A DNA stretch of 64,000 nucleotides, taken from NCBI RefSeq assembly GCF_035539115.1, contig NZ_DATLJA010000092.1:1-64000 (forward strand). Reading direction: 5' to 3'. The position numbers and the translations under genes were made by a program. Positions 26,125-34,702 of the stretch are shown in pieces. This DNA comes from Desulfitobacterium_A sp035539115 (GTDB lineage: Bacteria; Bacillota; Desulfitobacteriia; Desulfitobacteriales; Desulfitobacteriaceae). How positions within the stretch are numbered: position 1 is the stretch's first letter; every line of letters starts with the position of its first letter. Under the pieces are notes generated by a model that was given only the letters and a program-made list of their open reading frames with translations, had not been told where the DNA came from and searched no databases.

Positions 26125-26190
26125 TCAGGGTTGTGACCTGTAACACATCACAGTGTGTTTTTTAGAACACTTCTACCCTGAGCAGTGCAA
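26125..26190. promoter_or_regulatory. Nested dyads upstream of the zinc-ribbon/siroheme reductase genes
   Basis: An inner palindrome AACACA-TCACAG-TGTGTT (26142-26159) lies inside outer arms CAGGGT (26125) and ACCCTG (26185). A further TGTGA/TCACA pair has an 11-base spacer. The position, about 50-115 bases upstream of ATG 26073, suits an operator for a CRP/FNR-type or other dimeric regulator. Binding is inferred only. Confidence 0.4.
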
Positions 26191-26237
26191 AGACCTGTGT
26201 TCATTGTGAGCTAATCTCGATGCAAATATACACAAGG

Positions 26238-26565
26238 TAAAGAAAACTTGGCTTGCGCCAAGCCTCTGGCGCAGGCGGAAGCCTTAGTTGCACTTATGCT
26301 ATCTGCCAAAAATTTATACTTTCTTACGAAAATGGACTACATTTTCATACATCCCTGTGAATCGGCAGGTTCATGGAAGTTTCTGTTAGTATAAAGAAAA
26401 CCCGGCTTTCGCCGAGCTTTGCGATAAAGAAGACTTGGCCAAGCGCCAAAGAGCTGGCCTTAGTCGCCTTATCCTGCCGGACTTAACGACTTGCATCGTA
26501 GGATAAAGAAAGCCGCTGGTTGCACTTATCCTATCTGCCCCCAAATTTATACTTTCTGTTGGTAC
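26238..26565 (+). repeat. Mosaic hairpin repeat, copy R2 (long)
   Basis: The copy spans about 330 bases and contains all the module types. These are a CTTGGC-TTGC-GCCAAG hairpin; a module with GAAAATG/CATTTTC arms and CCTG/CAGG arms; a CCCGGCTTTCGCCGAG hairpin; and a TTATCCT/AGGATAA module. Edges are TAAAGAAAAC and TTTCTGTTGGTAC. It fills most of the 540-base gap between two minus-strand genes and has no coding potential. Confidence 0.9.
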
Positions 26566-26592
26566 AAAAAAAAACGCGCACCTGCGCGTTTT
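26562..26592 (-). terminator. Rho-independent terminator
   Basis: AAAACGCGCA/TGCGCGTTTT (10 bp) has a 2-base apex that would open to a 4-base loop. On the minus strand it is followed by TTTTTGTAC. It ends the 26614-27078 transcript and directly abuts repeat R2. Confidence 0.9.
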
Positions 26593-26613
26593 GCTTACTT
26601 AGAACAAAATTAT

Positions 26614-27078
26614 TCAGAATTTGACTGCCAGAGACTGAGACGTAATTTTGGTAATTTGGGAGATCTTCCACCCTTCGGGAGTGGATCGAGTTTCGATCGC
26701 ATAGGTTGATGACAGTTTTTCATGCAGAGGAGAATCCCAGGAAATAGAGATCATCATGTTGTCTTGTGGCGATGAAGAATTTAGGAATTCAAGTTTCTTC
26801 ATTGAAATAAATGGGTTCTTTTTGACAAGGTCCTTCAAACTCTCAACCTCATGTTTTCCCAGTGGCGTCATTTCTCGGCTTAACAGAAACTGATCGGCCA
26901 ACTCCAATTGTCGGTTATCCAGGCAATTCCAAAACCGCTGAACCGCGACGCGTGGAGAATCCGCGAATTGGGGTTGGGCCATCGCACTAACCACTGCCTG
27001 GGGAGTCTTCCAAGCAATCATGACCACTAAACAACTCATAATAATCATTAAGAACCAGAGATATCGACTATGACGCAT
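26614..27078 (-). CDS. Membrane-anchored or secreted hypothetical protein
   Basis: The 154-residue protein has one hydrophobic N-terminal segment (about residues 5-24) and then a soluble domain of roughly 110 residues. The start of that domain (SPRVAVQRFWNCLDNRQLELA) resembles NTF2-like extracellular folds that begin with a paired helix. ATG 27078 follows AAGGAGG by six bases. It is monocistronic, with its own terminator. Function unknown. Confidence 0.7.
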   Translation of the reverse strand: MRHSRYLWFLMIIMSCLVVMIAWKTPQAVVSAMAQPQFADSPRVAVQRFWNCLDNRQLELADQFLLSREMTPLGKHEVESLKDLVKKNPFISMKKLEFLNSSSPQDNMMISISWDSPLHEKLSSTYAIETRSTPEGWKISQITKITSQSLAVKF

Positions 27079-27282
27079 ACTCACCCTCCTTGCTTGTCTT
27101 TATTATATTTATAGGAGGGAAAGTTAATTTCATGACATCTCATAAGTAAAAAATCTAAAACTCAATTGAAAACTTTGCGCAGGAAATTTAAAACGAACTC
27201 GGGTAGCCTTACATAATAAACTTTCATTGAGCTCACCTCTTTTCTCCTCCTAGTTTATGCTGAAGAAGGAAGCAATGAGTTA

Positions 27283-27633
27283 CTATATAATTTGGTAATT
27301 GTTAACTGCTTCTTCAAGTTGGGCAACCAATTGCCTTTCTTCTTCTGTGCTCGCTGTAAAATAGAGACGACCAATAATTGAACTAATAATCTTCAAAACA
27401 TCTTCAACCACAAGTACTTCCTTTAGCGCAAGCTGAGCGCTCGTTTCGATTAATGCAATTCCGAATTGATGCCCTACCCCGTCTTTCATCATTTTGGTAC
27501 ACGTTTTACCCAATAGCCGCATGACTAAGGATGCTTCCTGCGCATCCAACTGACGGATCGCATCAATCGTCGTTGTTAAACCCTGAACCATCCGTAACCC
27601 TACGTTTGTCCAATTGACTTGTTGATTATCCAT
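27283..27633 (-). CDS. Hypothetical helical protein
   Basis: This 116-residue, mostly alpha-helical soluble protein has a good AGGGGGAT ribosome site. Nothing in the sequence (MDNQQVNWTNVGLRMVQGL, then ASLVMRLLGKTCTKMMKDG) points to a family I know. It stands alone, upstream of pssA-psd on the same strand with a hairpin between. Function unknown. Confidence 0.65.
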   Translation of the reverse strand: MDNQQVNWTNVGLRMVQGLTTTIDAIRQLDAQEASLVMRLLGKTCTKMMKDGVGHQFGIALIETSAQLALKEVLVVEDVLKIISSIIGRLYFTASTEEERQLVAQLEEAVNNYQII

Positions 27634-27721
27634 TAAACAATCCCCCTAAGCTTGCAACTCCTTTGTGCCATACTATATGCCCCGAGGGATAAAGGGGTGA
27701 AAAAAGTTGTAGTGAGATATA

Positions 27722-27756
27722 ACAAGCCCCGTACCTTGTTATGATACGGAGCTTGT
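27722..27756 (-). terminator. Imperfect hairpin after pssA
   Basis: ACAAGCCCCGTAC pairs with ATACGGAGCTTGT with two mismatched or wobble positions. The minus-strand continuation is TTATATCTC. It is a weak candidate terminator for psd-pssA. Confidence 0.45.
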
Positions 27757-27798
27757 AATGTCTAAAGAGACTTCACTTATTTTAGTTATTATTTCTTA

Positions 27799-28326
27799 TT
27801 ATTTCCCTAACTTAGGGACTTTGAACGTAGACACCATTAGAACGGCTAGAATTGCCAAGCAAATAGGGTAAACAAGCCAAGGCAGCATACCCCGAAAAAT
27901 GAGGATTAAGCCCATAAAGCCTCCAGCAAATGTGATAGGCACACCCACAAAATAAGTATGAATATCAAGCACATTGAATCGGGCTAGGCGAACAGCTCCA
28001 CATAAGACAAAGAGTGCCGCAAGAAGAATTCCCCAGTATCCAAGTTGGTCTTGCAATACGGCGCGATAGGTTAAGATAGCAGGTGCAACTCCAAACGAAA
28101 CAAGATCACTTAAGGAATCCAATTCCATACCAAAATCCGAGCTTACGGAAAGTTTTCGGGCTACCTTTCCGTCCATGCTATCCATCAATGCGGAAAGAAT
28201 GATTAACCCTGCTGCCAGCTTGAATCCACCATCCATGGTTAAAACCAAAGCCAAAAAACCAAAAAAGAGATTGGCTAGAGTAAATATACTTGGAATTACC
28301 CGGATATTAATGGAGTTATTATTCAT
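27799..28326 (-). CDS. pssA: CDP-diacylglycerol-serine O-phosphatidyltransferase
   Basis: The 175-residue membrane enzyme makes phosphatidylserine from CDP-diacylglycerol and serine. The CDP-alcohol phosphotransferase signature is visible as DSMDGKVARKLSVSSDFGMELDSLSD, matching DG(x)2AR(x)8G(x)3D(x)3D, and there are five to six hydrophobic segments. It overlaps the psd gene by eight bases, so the two consecutive steps to phosphatidylethanolamine are coupled. Confidence 0.94.
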   Translation of the reverse strand: MNNNSINIRVIPSIFTLANLFFGFLALVLTMDGGFKLAAGLIILSALMDSMDGKVARKLSVSSDFGMELDSLSDLVSFGVAPAILTYRAVLQDQLGYWGILLAALFVLCGAVRLARFNVLDIHTYFVGVPITFAGGFMGLILIFRGMLPWLVYPICLAILAVLMVSTFKVPKLGK

Positions 28327-28960
28327 CAGAAATCACTCTCCCAACAATGGTCTCTCCGCCACGAACTTTATCCCCTGCACTTACAATAACCTCTACATCC
28401 GGTGGAAGAAAGATTTCTGTACAAGAACCAAACTTGATCAGACCAAACCGTTCACCCTTTGTTAACATATCTCCATCTTTAACCCAGCAGACAATCCGTC
28501 GGGCCACGAATCCTGTAACCTGAGTCACTAAAATACGCAGATGTTCGTTTTCGATGCCAATAAAGTTCTTCTCATTAAGTTCTGAGGCATGACTTTTAAA
28601 AGCGGGAAGCATTTTTCCTTCCCGATAGGAACGATAAATAACTTTTCCGTCTATGGGCGACCGATTAACGTGGACATTAAAAAGGCTCAGAAAAATACGA
28701 ATTCGAATGCTCTCACCCTTAAAAAGGCGTTCTTCGAAAACGCGTTCAACATCCATAACGACACCATCCGCTGGGGAAACTAAGGTCAAGGCGTCGTCAG
28801 GAATTTTTCGTTCTGGATTTCTGAAAAAATATAAAACAAATAAGAGCAATACCCCCGGTAAGATTGCTAATCCTGGCCAAAGCCAATAGGCAAGAATCGT
28901 TATCAGAGCGAGGACTGCAATATATAACCACCCATCACGCGAAACGGGATACTGTTTCAC
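28319..28960 (-). CDS. psd: Phosphatidylserine decarboxylase, short (archaeal-type) form
   Basis: The 213-residue proenzyme has two N-terminal hydrophobic helices (about residues 11-45) and the motif FFRNPERKIP. The self-cleavage site is FGS, with Ser179 predicted to become the pyruvoyl group. It converts phosphatidylserine to phosphatidylethanolamine at the membrane. It starts with GTG behind GAGGGAGG and overlaps pssA by eight bases. Confidence 0.93.
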   Translation of the reverse strand: MKQYPVSRDGWLYIAVLALITILAYWLWPGLAILPGVLLLFVLYFFRNPERKIPDDALTLVSPADGVVMDVERVFEERLFKGESIRIRIFLSLFNVHVNRSPIDGKVIYRSYREGKMLPAFKSHASELNEKNFIGIENEHLRILVTQVTGFVARRIVCWVKDGDMLTKGERFGLIKFGSCTEIFLPPDVEVIVSAGDKVRGGETIVGRVISDE

Positions 28961-29015
28961 CTAAAATATGACCTCCCTCTCTCCAATTTCCTCTAGTTTA
29001 TCACCTTTCTTAAAT

Positions 29016-31802
29016 TTATAAAAGCTCTTCGTTGGGATATTCAGCTTCAGCCCACTGCTCGATTCTCGTCAGAATCTGTTCGTGTCCCTCGCGAACATGG
29101 GTGTGAAGCGGCAAAGAACCGAGAAAGACCTTGCCATATCTCTTCTCCATCACTCGCGCATCTAAGAGAATAACAAATCCCCGATCCGTCTTCGAACGGA
29201 TGAGACGTCCAAAACCTTGTTTAAACCGCAAAACCGCTTCAGGTAATAAAAAGTCTTGAAATGAATTTTTCCCTTTTTGCTCTAAATATTCAGACCGTGC
29301 AGCAATCAGTGGCATACTTGGAGCCCAAAAGGGGAGTTTAAGCAAAATAACGCAAGATAATCCATCACCCGGGATATCGATTCCTTCCCAAAAACTATTA
29401 GCCCCGAGCAAAATTGCCTTGGGATTCTCGAGAAATTCAGCAAGAATCGAAGCTCTGCTCCTATTTTTTCCTTGTGCTAACACCTCAATTCCTGTAGGTT
29501 CTAGCAAACTCTTTAAGGGTTCTTCAACTTGCCGTAATAATTGATGAGACGTAAATAAAACTAAAGTTCGTCCTTTCATCCGGACACCAACATCGCCTAT
29601 AAATTGCGTCACTGCATCTATTTTAAATAATCCTGGATCTCGGGTATTCATTAAATCTTTGACAATCAAGAATTGCATTTGCAGATCATAATTAAATGGA
29701 GAATGAACATCTAAGGCAACAGTCTTAGGGGGCAGACCCACCTCTGTGAGATAATGGTCAAAGGAACCTTCTATACTGATGGTCGCCGAGGTTAATATCG
29801 CAGCATCTAGCTGATTAAAAAGTTTTTCGCGAAGAAGATCACTCACTTCAACTGGCGAAGTTTTGAGATATACTCTCTGTCCATTGATCTCCAACCAACT
29901 GACACGCGCAGGATCATCAATTTGCAAAAGAAGTTCGAAACACTGTTGAAGAAGTTCGATCGCTCGAATTCGAGCCGTTATCTCATAGCCAAGCTCAGTT
30001 AATTCATCGATTTCTAAACCATTTAGCGATTGTAACATTGAATTGAGGACTTGTTTAAGTCTTTTCAACCGGCCAGTCATATTTTCGATCTGGGTGGCGA
30101 AATAAATCCACCAGGCTTCCTGCCGAGATTGTGGCGTTAAACGTATAGACTGACCAAGTCCGAGAATTTGCCTCAGCGAGGGGAAAAGTTCTTCTGATTG
30201 TTCCAAAATTGAGTCACAATCATCAGGTAATTCTAACCAGCTCACTTGAAAACTCTCCCAGACATCCCTGGGCATGATCTGATTCCAAAATCCCTGTTTC
30301 GATTTTATCCCCCCATAAAGGCTTGACCCTATAGGACGATAAACTTGCTCCAAGGCCCTATTCAACTGTTCCTGGCTCACATCTTGTCCGAGTTGTTCCA
30401 AGGCAGCTTGATGAAGATGGTGAGCTTCATCGATAACTAGTTCGTGATATTCGGGAAGAACATTATGATCTGCTTTGACATCAGCGAGTAATAAGGAGTG
30501 ATTGACGACCACAACATCTGCTTCTTCAGCCTTTCGCCGTGCTCTCAGCATAAAACAATTCCCTGATTCCGGGCATTTCTGGGGAACACAACTTTCATTC
30601 TCCGCGTTGATATAAGACCAGACCCGGGAAACACCATAAACCTGAGCAATTTCCTGCCAATCTCCAGTTTGGGTTTCACTTAACCAAACCAAAATACTGG
30701 CTAAAACAATGCGTTCCCGATCTGTCAATTCTGAAGGATAGGTTTGGAGAGTTAACCATTTTTTCAAACAAAGATAATTGCTTTTTCCTTTGAGCAAAGC
30801 TCCACGAAATCCGAATGGCAAAATATCCGTTAAAACGGGTAAATCCTTTTGATAAAGTTGCTCCTGCAAAGGAATGGTATGGGTAGCTACGACGACTTTC
30901 TTACCTGTTTTCCGAGCCCACCACAAAGCGGGAATCAGATAGGCATAAGATTTACCTATCCCAGTGCCTGCTTCAACAACGAGATGATGTGAAGATTGTA
31001 AAGCCTCTGAGACAGCCTGAGCCATCTGGATCTGACCATGGCGGCTCTCATAACTGAGGAGCTTATTTTCCAATAGACCTTTAGGCGCAAAACAGGATTG
31101 AATCCAATCTCCTGAATCGGGAACACCCTCTAAAGTAGGCTCTTGAAAAAAAAGTCCCTCTCCCTCCAAAGCTAAACCGTTACGAATCGACCGACTCGGA
31201 AATTTTCTACTGATTTCTTGTTCCAGCGCTTTGAATAGGCTTTGCTCACTGAGCCCTTCTAAAAGAGGAAGAGCTCGTGCATAAAAGCCGAGATCAAATT
31301 CCATTCCCTTCTGCCAACATTCCTCCAGCAGCTTCCAGGAAGCCCAAGCATCCGTTTGGGCCCGATGCAACGATTCTGTTATTGGCAAATTAAGTTTCTT
31401 CACTAATTCAGAGAGCCGATAATGGTGCATGCTTGGGAAGAAGATTTGGGCAAGTTTCCAGGTATCCCAAACCGTTTGGCGAAATTTTGTACCTAGCTGG
31501 CATTCCAAAAAATCAAGATCAAAACGAACATTATGTCCAACAAGGATAGCTCCGTGTAAAAATTGAAGAATTTCTTCCCTATAATCCTGCAAACTTAATC
31601 CCTGTTGCAGCTCAAGTTCAGAAATCCCTGTTAATTTCAATAGTTTGGTTGGCACCGCATGTAAGGGCTTAATTAAGAAGTGTTGAAGGACAGGATCTTT
31701 GCCATCTTCAATACACCAGGCTGCATATTCAATGATTTCATCCTGTTCCGTGTTTAATCCGGTTGTTTCCAGATCTAAAACGACAATTTTTCCCGTGTAC
31801 AT
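29016..31802 (-). CDS. dinG: DinG-family helicase with N-terminal 3'-5' exonuclease domain
   Basis: The 928-residue protein joins a DnaQ-like exonuclease (residues 1-165: DLETTGLN, GHNVRFDLDF, HRAQTDAW) to an XPD-like superfamily 2 helicase. The helicase has Walker A EAGTGIGKSY, DEAHHL, FWEGIDIPGDGLS and QGFGRLIR. A C-x4-C-x5-C cluster (CVPQKCPESGNC) plus an upstream Cys in NYLC match the [4Fe-4S] ligands of E. coli DinG, which some Firmicute DinG proteins lack. It acts in DNA repair or replication-conflict resolution. Its monocistronic appearance and length agree with Bacillus DinG. Confidence 0.94.
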   Translation of the reverse strand: MYTGKIVVLDLETTGLNTEQDEIIEYAAWCIEDGKDPVLQHFLIKPLHAVPTKLLKLTGISELELQQGLSLQDYREEILQFLHGAILVGHNVRFDLDFLECQLGTKFRQTVWDTWKLAQIFFPSMHHYRLSELVKKLNLPITESLHRAQTDAWASWKLLEECWQKGMEFDLGFYARALPLLEGLSEQSLFKALEQEISRKFPSRSIRNGLALEGEGLFFQEPTLEGVPDSGDWIQSCFAPKGLLENKLLSYESRHGQIQMAQAVSEALQSSHHLVVEAGTGIGKSYAYLIPALWWARKTGKKVVVATHTIPLQEQLYQKDLPVLTDILPFGFRGALLKGKSNYLCLKKWLTLQTYPSELTDRERIVLASILVWLSETQTGDWQEIAQVYGVSRVWSYINAENESCVPQKCPESGNCFMLRARRKAEEADVVVVNHSLLLADVKADHNVLPEYHELVIDEAHHLHQAALEQLGQDVSQEQLNRALEQVYRPIGSSLYGGIKSKQGFWNQIMPRDVWESFQVSWLELPDDCDSILEQSEELFPSLRQILGLGQSIRLTPQSRQEAWWIYFATQIENMTGRLKRLKQVLNSMLQSLNGLEIDELTELGYEITARIRAIELLQQCFELLLQIDDPARVSWLEINGQRVYLKTSPVEVSDLLREKLFNQLDAAILTSATISIEGSFDHYLTEVGLPPKTVALDVHSPFNYDLQMQFLIVKDLMNTRDPGLFKIDAVTQFIGDVGVRMKGRTLVLFTSHQLLRQVEEPLKSLLEPTGIEVLAQGKNRSRASILAEFLENPKAILLGANSFWEGIDIPGDGLSCVILLKLPFWAPSMPLIAARSEYLEQKGKNSFQDFLLPEAVLRFKQGFGRLIRSKTDRGFVILLDARVMEKRYGKVFLGSLPLHTHVREGHEQILTRIEQWAEAEYPNEELL

Positions 31803-31989
31803 ATCCCTGCCCCTTTCTCCCTGTCATTGTACACAGTTTCCCTTGCCGAATCAACGGAAGAGTCACTTCTGTCCTGAAGAATAAGCAAGATATAAGTAAG
31901 AAATAATTACAGAAAGAGGAATTAGCTTAAATATCGCGAACTAGTATACTTGTGCGTATACATACTTCTAAGGAAGAAGGTTAACTCCT

Positions 31990-32502
31990 TTGAGTCGTAA
32001 CCCTAAAATCTATCGTTGGTTTGCTCTTTTGTTGCTACTTCTCCTTCTTATTCCAGGCTGTGCGAGCAAATCCGGATTAACCCAAGATGATAATTACTCA
32101 ATTACCGTTATCTCTCCCAATGGTCAAACGCAAAATATTCCCGTTCGACTGAGCTGGAATTCGAATATGGTCGTCGTGCAAAAGCTCCTCATGGAAGCTA
32201 CCTTTATCATCAGTGATTTACAGACCAAAGAAAACCCGCTTGATGAATCTAACCTTGCTGATAAAAGTACCATATTACTCAAGGCTCAATTTTCCCAGAG
32301 CCGCGTTTTTCATTTAACCATCGACGAGCACGTTCAAGATCTAAAGCTTAACTCCATCAAAATTGAAGTGGCAGGTCTTCATCCAGGACGCGTTATTCTA
32401 AATGAAGACATGATTTTACAAGGGATACCTGATCCGAACTTAAAGCCTGCCTTTGATGAATTTATAAACATGCTTCGCACCTCAACCTCAGAGAGCTTCT
32501 AG
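31990..32502 (+). CDS. Hypothetical lipoprotein
   Basis: The 170-residue protein has a signal peptide with poly-Leu core and lipobox IPGC (Cys about 24), so it should be lipid-anchored on the outer face of the membrane. The mature part reads as beta-rich (NYSITVISPNGQTQNIPV), perhaps an Ig-like or carboxypeptidase-regulatory-like fold. It starts with TTG after AAGGAAGAAGG. It is divergent from dinG and followed by repeat R3. Function unknown. Confidence 0.78.
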   Translation: MSRNPKIYRWFALLLLLLLLIPGCASKSGLTQDDNYSITVISPNGQTQNIPVRLSWNSNMVVVQKLLMEATFIISDLQTKENPLDESNLADKSTILLKAQFSQSRVFHLTIDEHVQDLKLNSIKIEVAGLHPGRVILNEDMILQGIPDPNLKPAFDEFINMLRTSTSESF

Positions 32503-32511
32503 CTTATAAAG

Positions 32512-32899
32512 ATAAAGAAAACTTGGCTTGCGCCAAGCCTCTGGCGTAGGCGGAAGCCTTAGTTGCACTTATGCTATCTGCCCCAAATTTATACTTTCTG
32601 TTAGTATAAAGAAAACCCGGCTTTCGCCGAGCTTTAGCGATAAAGAAAACTTGGCTAGTACCAAGCCCTAGCGAAGGTGCTAGCCCTAGCGAAGGTGCTA
32701 GCCCTAGTTGCCTTATCCTGCCGGACATAAATACATGCATCGTAGGATAAAGAAAACTTGGCTTGTGCCAAGCAAAGCGAAGGCAGAAGCCCTAGTTGCA
32801 CTTATCCTGCCGGACTTAACCACTTGCATCGTAGGATAACGAAAGCCGCTGGTTGCACTTAGAGTTTATCTGCCCAAAACTTATACTTTCTGTTAGTAC
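32512..32899 (+). repeat. Mosaic hairpin repeat, copy R3 (longest)
   Basis: This copy of about 390 bases fills most of the gap between two convergent genes. It includes the usual modules plus a private tandem duplication: GCCCTAGCGAAGGTGCTA at 32665-32682 and again at 32683-32700. Its module order differs from R2 and R5, showing internal shuffling or expansion. An apparent frame across it is a by-product of the repeats. Confidence 0.9.
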
Positions 32900-32918
32900 A
32901 AAAAAGCAAACCAAAAAG

Positions 32919-32964
32919 ATCAATAAAGTCAGCTGGAATTAAAACTCCAGCTGACTTTATTGAT
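32919..32964 (-). terminator. Rho-independent terminator
   Basis: Perfect 19-bp arms (32919-32937 and 32946-32964) are followed on the minus strand by CTTTTTGG. It ends the 32997-33632 transcript. Confidence 0.88.
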
Positions 32965-32996
32965 ATGCCCATTTATGACCCCCAAAGCAGAGGTGT

Positions 32997-33632
32997 TTAG
33001 TTCAGTGAAGACTCCTTTAAGGGACTAGGATAATGCGAACAATAACGGTTAAACCCGAATACATAGGCGGCCAGCTTTTCAAGTCGAAGATGTTTCCAAT
33101 CTTGAAGCTCAAGAACCTCACCAAAACGATTTTTCGCGATTCCATCACTACTGATCCAACCTGGGAGCCCCTGTTCTGACAACCGCAATTCCCAAATAAT
33201 CTTTCCTTCGGAATTTTCCAGCGTAATAATCTGTAGCCCACATCTTGCGTGATAGATTTCAACCAATTTGGTCAGTAAACCATAGATTTCATAATCTATG
33301 GTTGGGTTTACTACAGGCAAGGCAAGATAGTCATGGATCTCAGCCGCAATCTCAGGCGCCCTCTTTCCTGAAGCATAATACTGTAACAAAGGGACATTTA
33401 AGGATTTATAATTTAGATATCCTGAGCGTAAGTTGATAGTCAGGGGCTCTTCTAAAGAATCGAAAATCACATCTAAGGTATTATGATTCATACTTATTGT
33501 CCCGGCATGGTTTCTAATAAGATGATACGCGACTTGATAGGCAAGAATATGTGCCGAAACCTCGTTCTCCTCCCGAAATGTACGGGAACTGCATTCCTTT
33601 ACGGGGTTATAGAGTGACAATGCAAATCTCAT
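32997..33632 (-). CDS. Hypothetical protein, 211 residues
   Basis: I do not recognise this soluble protein. The start is ATG 33632 behind GTGGGGGGTG; the frame is open for 48 more codons without a site, and that extension is AT-rich intergenic-like sequence. The chain begins MRFALSLYNPVKECSS and has an RAPEIAAEIHDYLALP helix and a tyrosine-rich middle. There is no membrane segment. It has its own terminator. Confidence 0.68.
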   Translation of the reverse strand: MRFALSLYNPVKECSSRTFREENEVSAHILAYQVAYHLIRNHAGTISMNHNTLDVIFDSLEEPLTINLRSGYLNYKSLNVPLLQYYASGKRAPEIAAEIHDYLALPVVNPTIDYEIYGLLTKLVEIYHARCGLQIITLENSEGKIIWELRLSEQGLPGWISSDGIAKNRFGEVLELQDWKHLRLEKLAAYVFGFNRYCSHYPSPLKESSLN

Positions 33633-33781
33633 TTTGAATACACCCCCCACTATATCACTTTTATTTGCTCCTATTATATACGATGTCACTACTACTAATC
33701 TATATAAATATTTATAATTTTCAAAAAATTTTTTATAGGTCATTTCCCTCTGTTTTAATAATAAGAATACTTCCATTTATT

Positions 33782-34045
33782 TTAGTATTTTTCTTCCACT
33801 ACTTCAAACATTTGTGGCGTCGCCTGCTTAAAAGCTTTATTTTCCCCGACTTTATCGGTCCAGTTTGCAAAAGCATTCCTGTTTTCCCACTTCGAAAAAA
33901 GTAAAATATCATCAGTATTGATTTGTTGGTTAATGGATGCAAATTTAAATCCCTCAACACCTTCGACGTTCTTTAACCCCGAGCGGATATCTGCCAAAAC
34001 TCGGTCCTGATCAGTACCATGAAACGTGTGAACGACTGAAAGCAT
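33782..34045 (-). CDS. Antibiotic-biosynthesis-monooxygenase (ABM) domain protein
   Basis: The 87-residue ferredoxin-like alpha/beta protein matches the ABM/heme-oxygenase-like pattern: VEGFKFASINQQ, then DDILLFSKWENRNAFANW. ATG 34045 follows AAGGGGGGGG; an extension to 34132 has no site. ABM proteins are small dimeric oxygenases or quinone/heme-handling proteins. The particular substrate is not predictable. It stands alone. Confidence 0.75.
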   Translation of the reverse strand: MLSVVHTFHGTDQDRVLADIRSGLKNVEGVEGFKFASINQQINTDDILLFSKWENRNAFANWTDKVGENKAFKQATPQMFEVVEEKY

Positions 34046-34254
34046 GCTTGACCCCCCCCTTGTCCATCTGTAGTATGTTTCCTTTATTTTATCCCGACAT
34101 TTCATCTTCCATACTCTTTTAGAAGTAACCACTTGAAATTATTGAGCATAAGCTAGAGTGAGCAGATCTTAACCTGAAAGAGATCGTCTTTTATTTCTCT
34201 GCATGCTATACTAGATATAGAAAAACTCACGAGCATGACAAAAGGAGGATCGTG

Positions 34255-34572
34255 ATGAAGCTGATTTACAATCGAACGGACTTTCCAAGTGGCCGTTCGC
34301 ATATCCTCATGCGTGATGTTGACTCACCTAGTCCGGAACTTGTCCATTTTGTTCTGGTGCTAACCAACAAAGGAACGCTCTGGGTCGATGTTTTTTGGCC
34401 TTATGATGAAGAATCTGAACGGTATACCCGACGCATCTCTGAACAACAATACTGGCAAACCTTCCGTGAATGGCGCCTCAATGGGGTTAAGCTCGGTAAT
34501 AGTGAACGGGTAGCTGAGAACTTAGCACGTAAACAACTTTCCCTTAAAAACCAGAGAATGGCGGATGCTTAA
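34255..34572 (+). CDS. Hypothetical protein, 105 residues
   Basis: This small soluble protein begins at ATG 34255, six bases after AAAGGAGG. It begins MKLIYNRTDFPSGRSHILM and ends in a basic helix (NLARKQLSLKNQRMADA). I know no family for it. A good terminator follows. A TATACT-like -10 sequence lies about 45 bases upstream. Confidence 0.7.
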   Translation: MKLIYNRTDFPSGRSHILMRDVDSPSPELVHFVLVLTNKGTLWVDVFWPYDEESERYTRRISEQQYWQTFREWRLNGVKLGNSERVAENLARKQLSLKNQRMADA

Positions 34573-34649
34573 AGCTGAGCTTCCCTAATAACAGCTACTT
34601 AGATTAGCAATAATATTTGCATCGTCGAAGAAAGACATAAGCCAATCAT

Positions 34650-34702
34650 AATACCCCATCGAGTAGACGACTTAAAGAGTCTATTCGATAGGGTATTTTT
34701 TA
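34650..34702 (+). terminator. Rho-independent terminator
   Basis: Nineteen-base arms (34650-34668 and 34679-34697) with one mismatch and one wobble lead into TTTTTTATA on the plus strand. It ends the 34255-34572 transcript and touches repeat R4. Confidence 0.86.

Noticed and set aside
26129..26152. Canonical CRP site in TGTGA...TCACA upstream of the siroheme reductase
   Set aside because: The spacer is 11 bases rather than 6, so it does not match a standard CRP/FNR operator; kept only as a dyad of unknown meaning.
32504..32740. 78-residue frame on the minus strand
   Set aside because: It lies in mosaic repeat R3; the apparent peptide repeats (SLGLAPSLGL) come from the tandem duplication.
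33633..33776. N-terminal extension of the 211-residue hypothetical protein
   Set aside because: No ribosome site, AT-rich intergenic composition, and the GTGGGGGGTG site points to ATG 33632.
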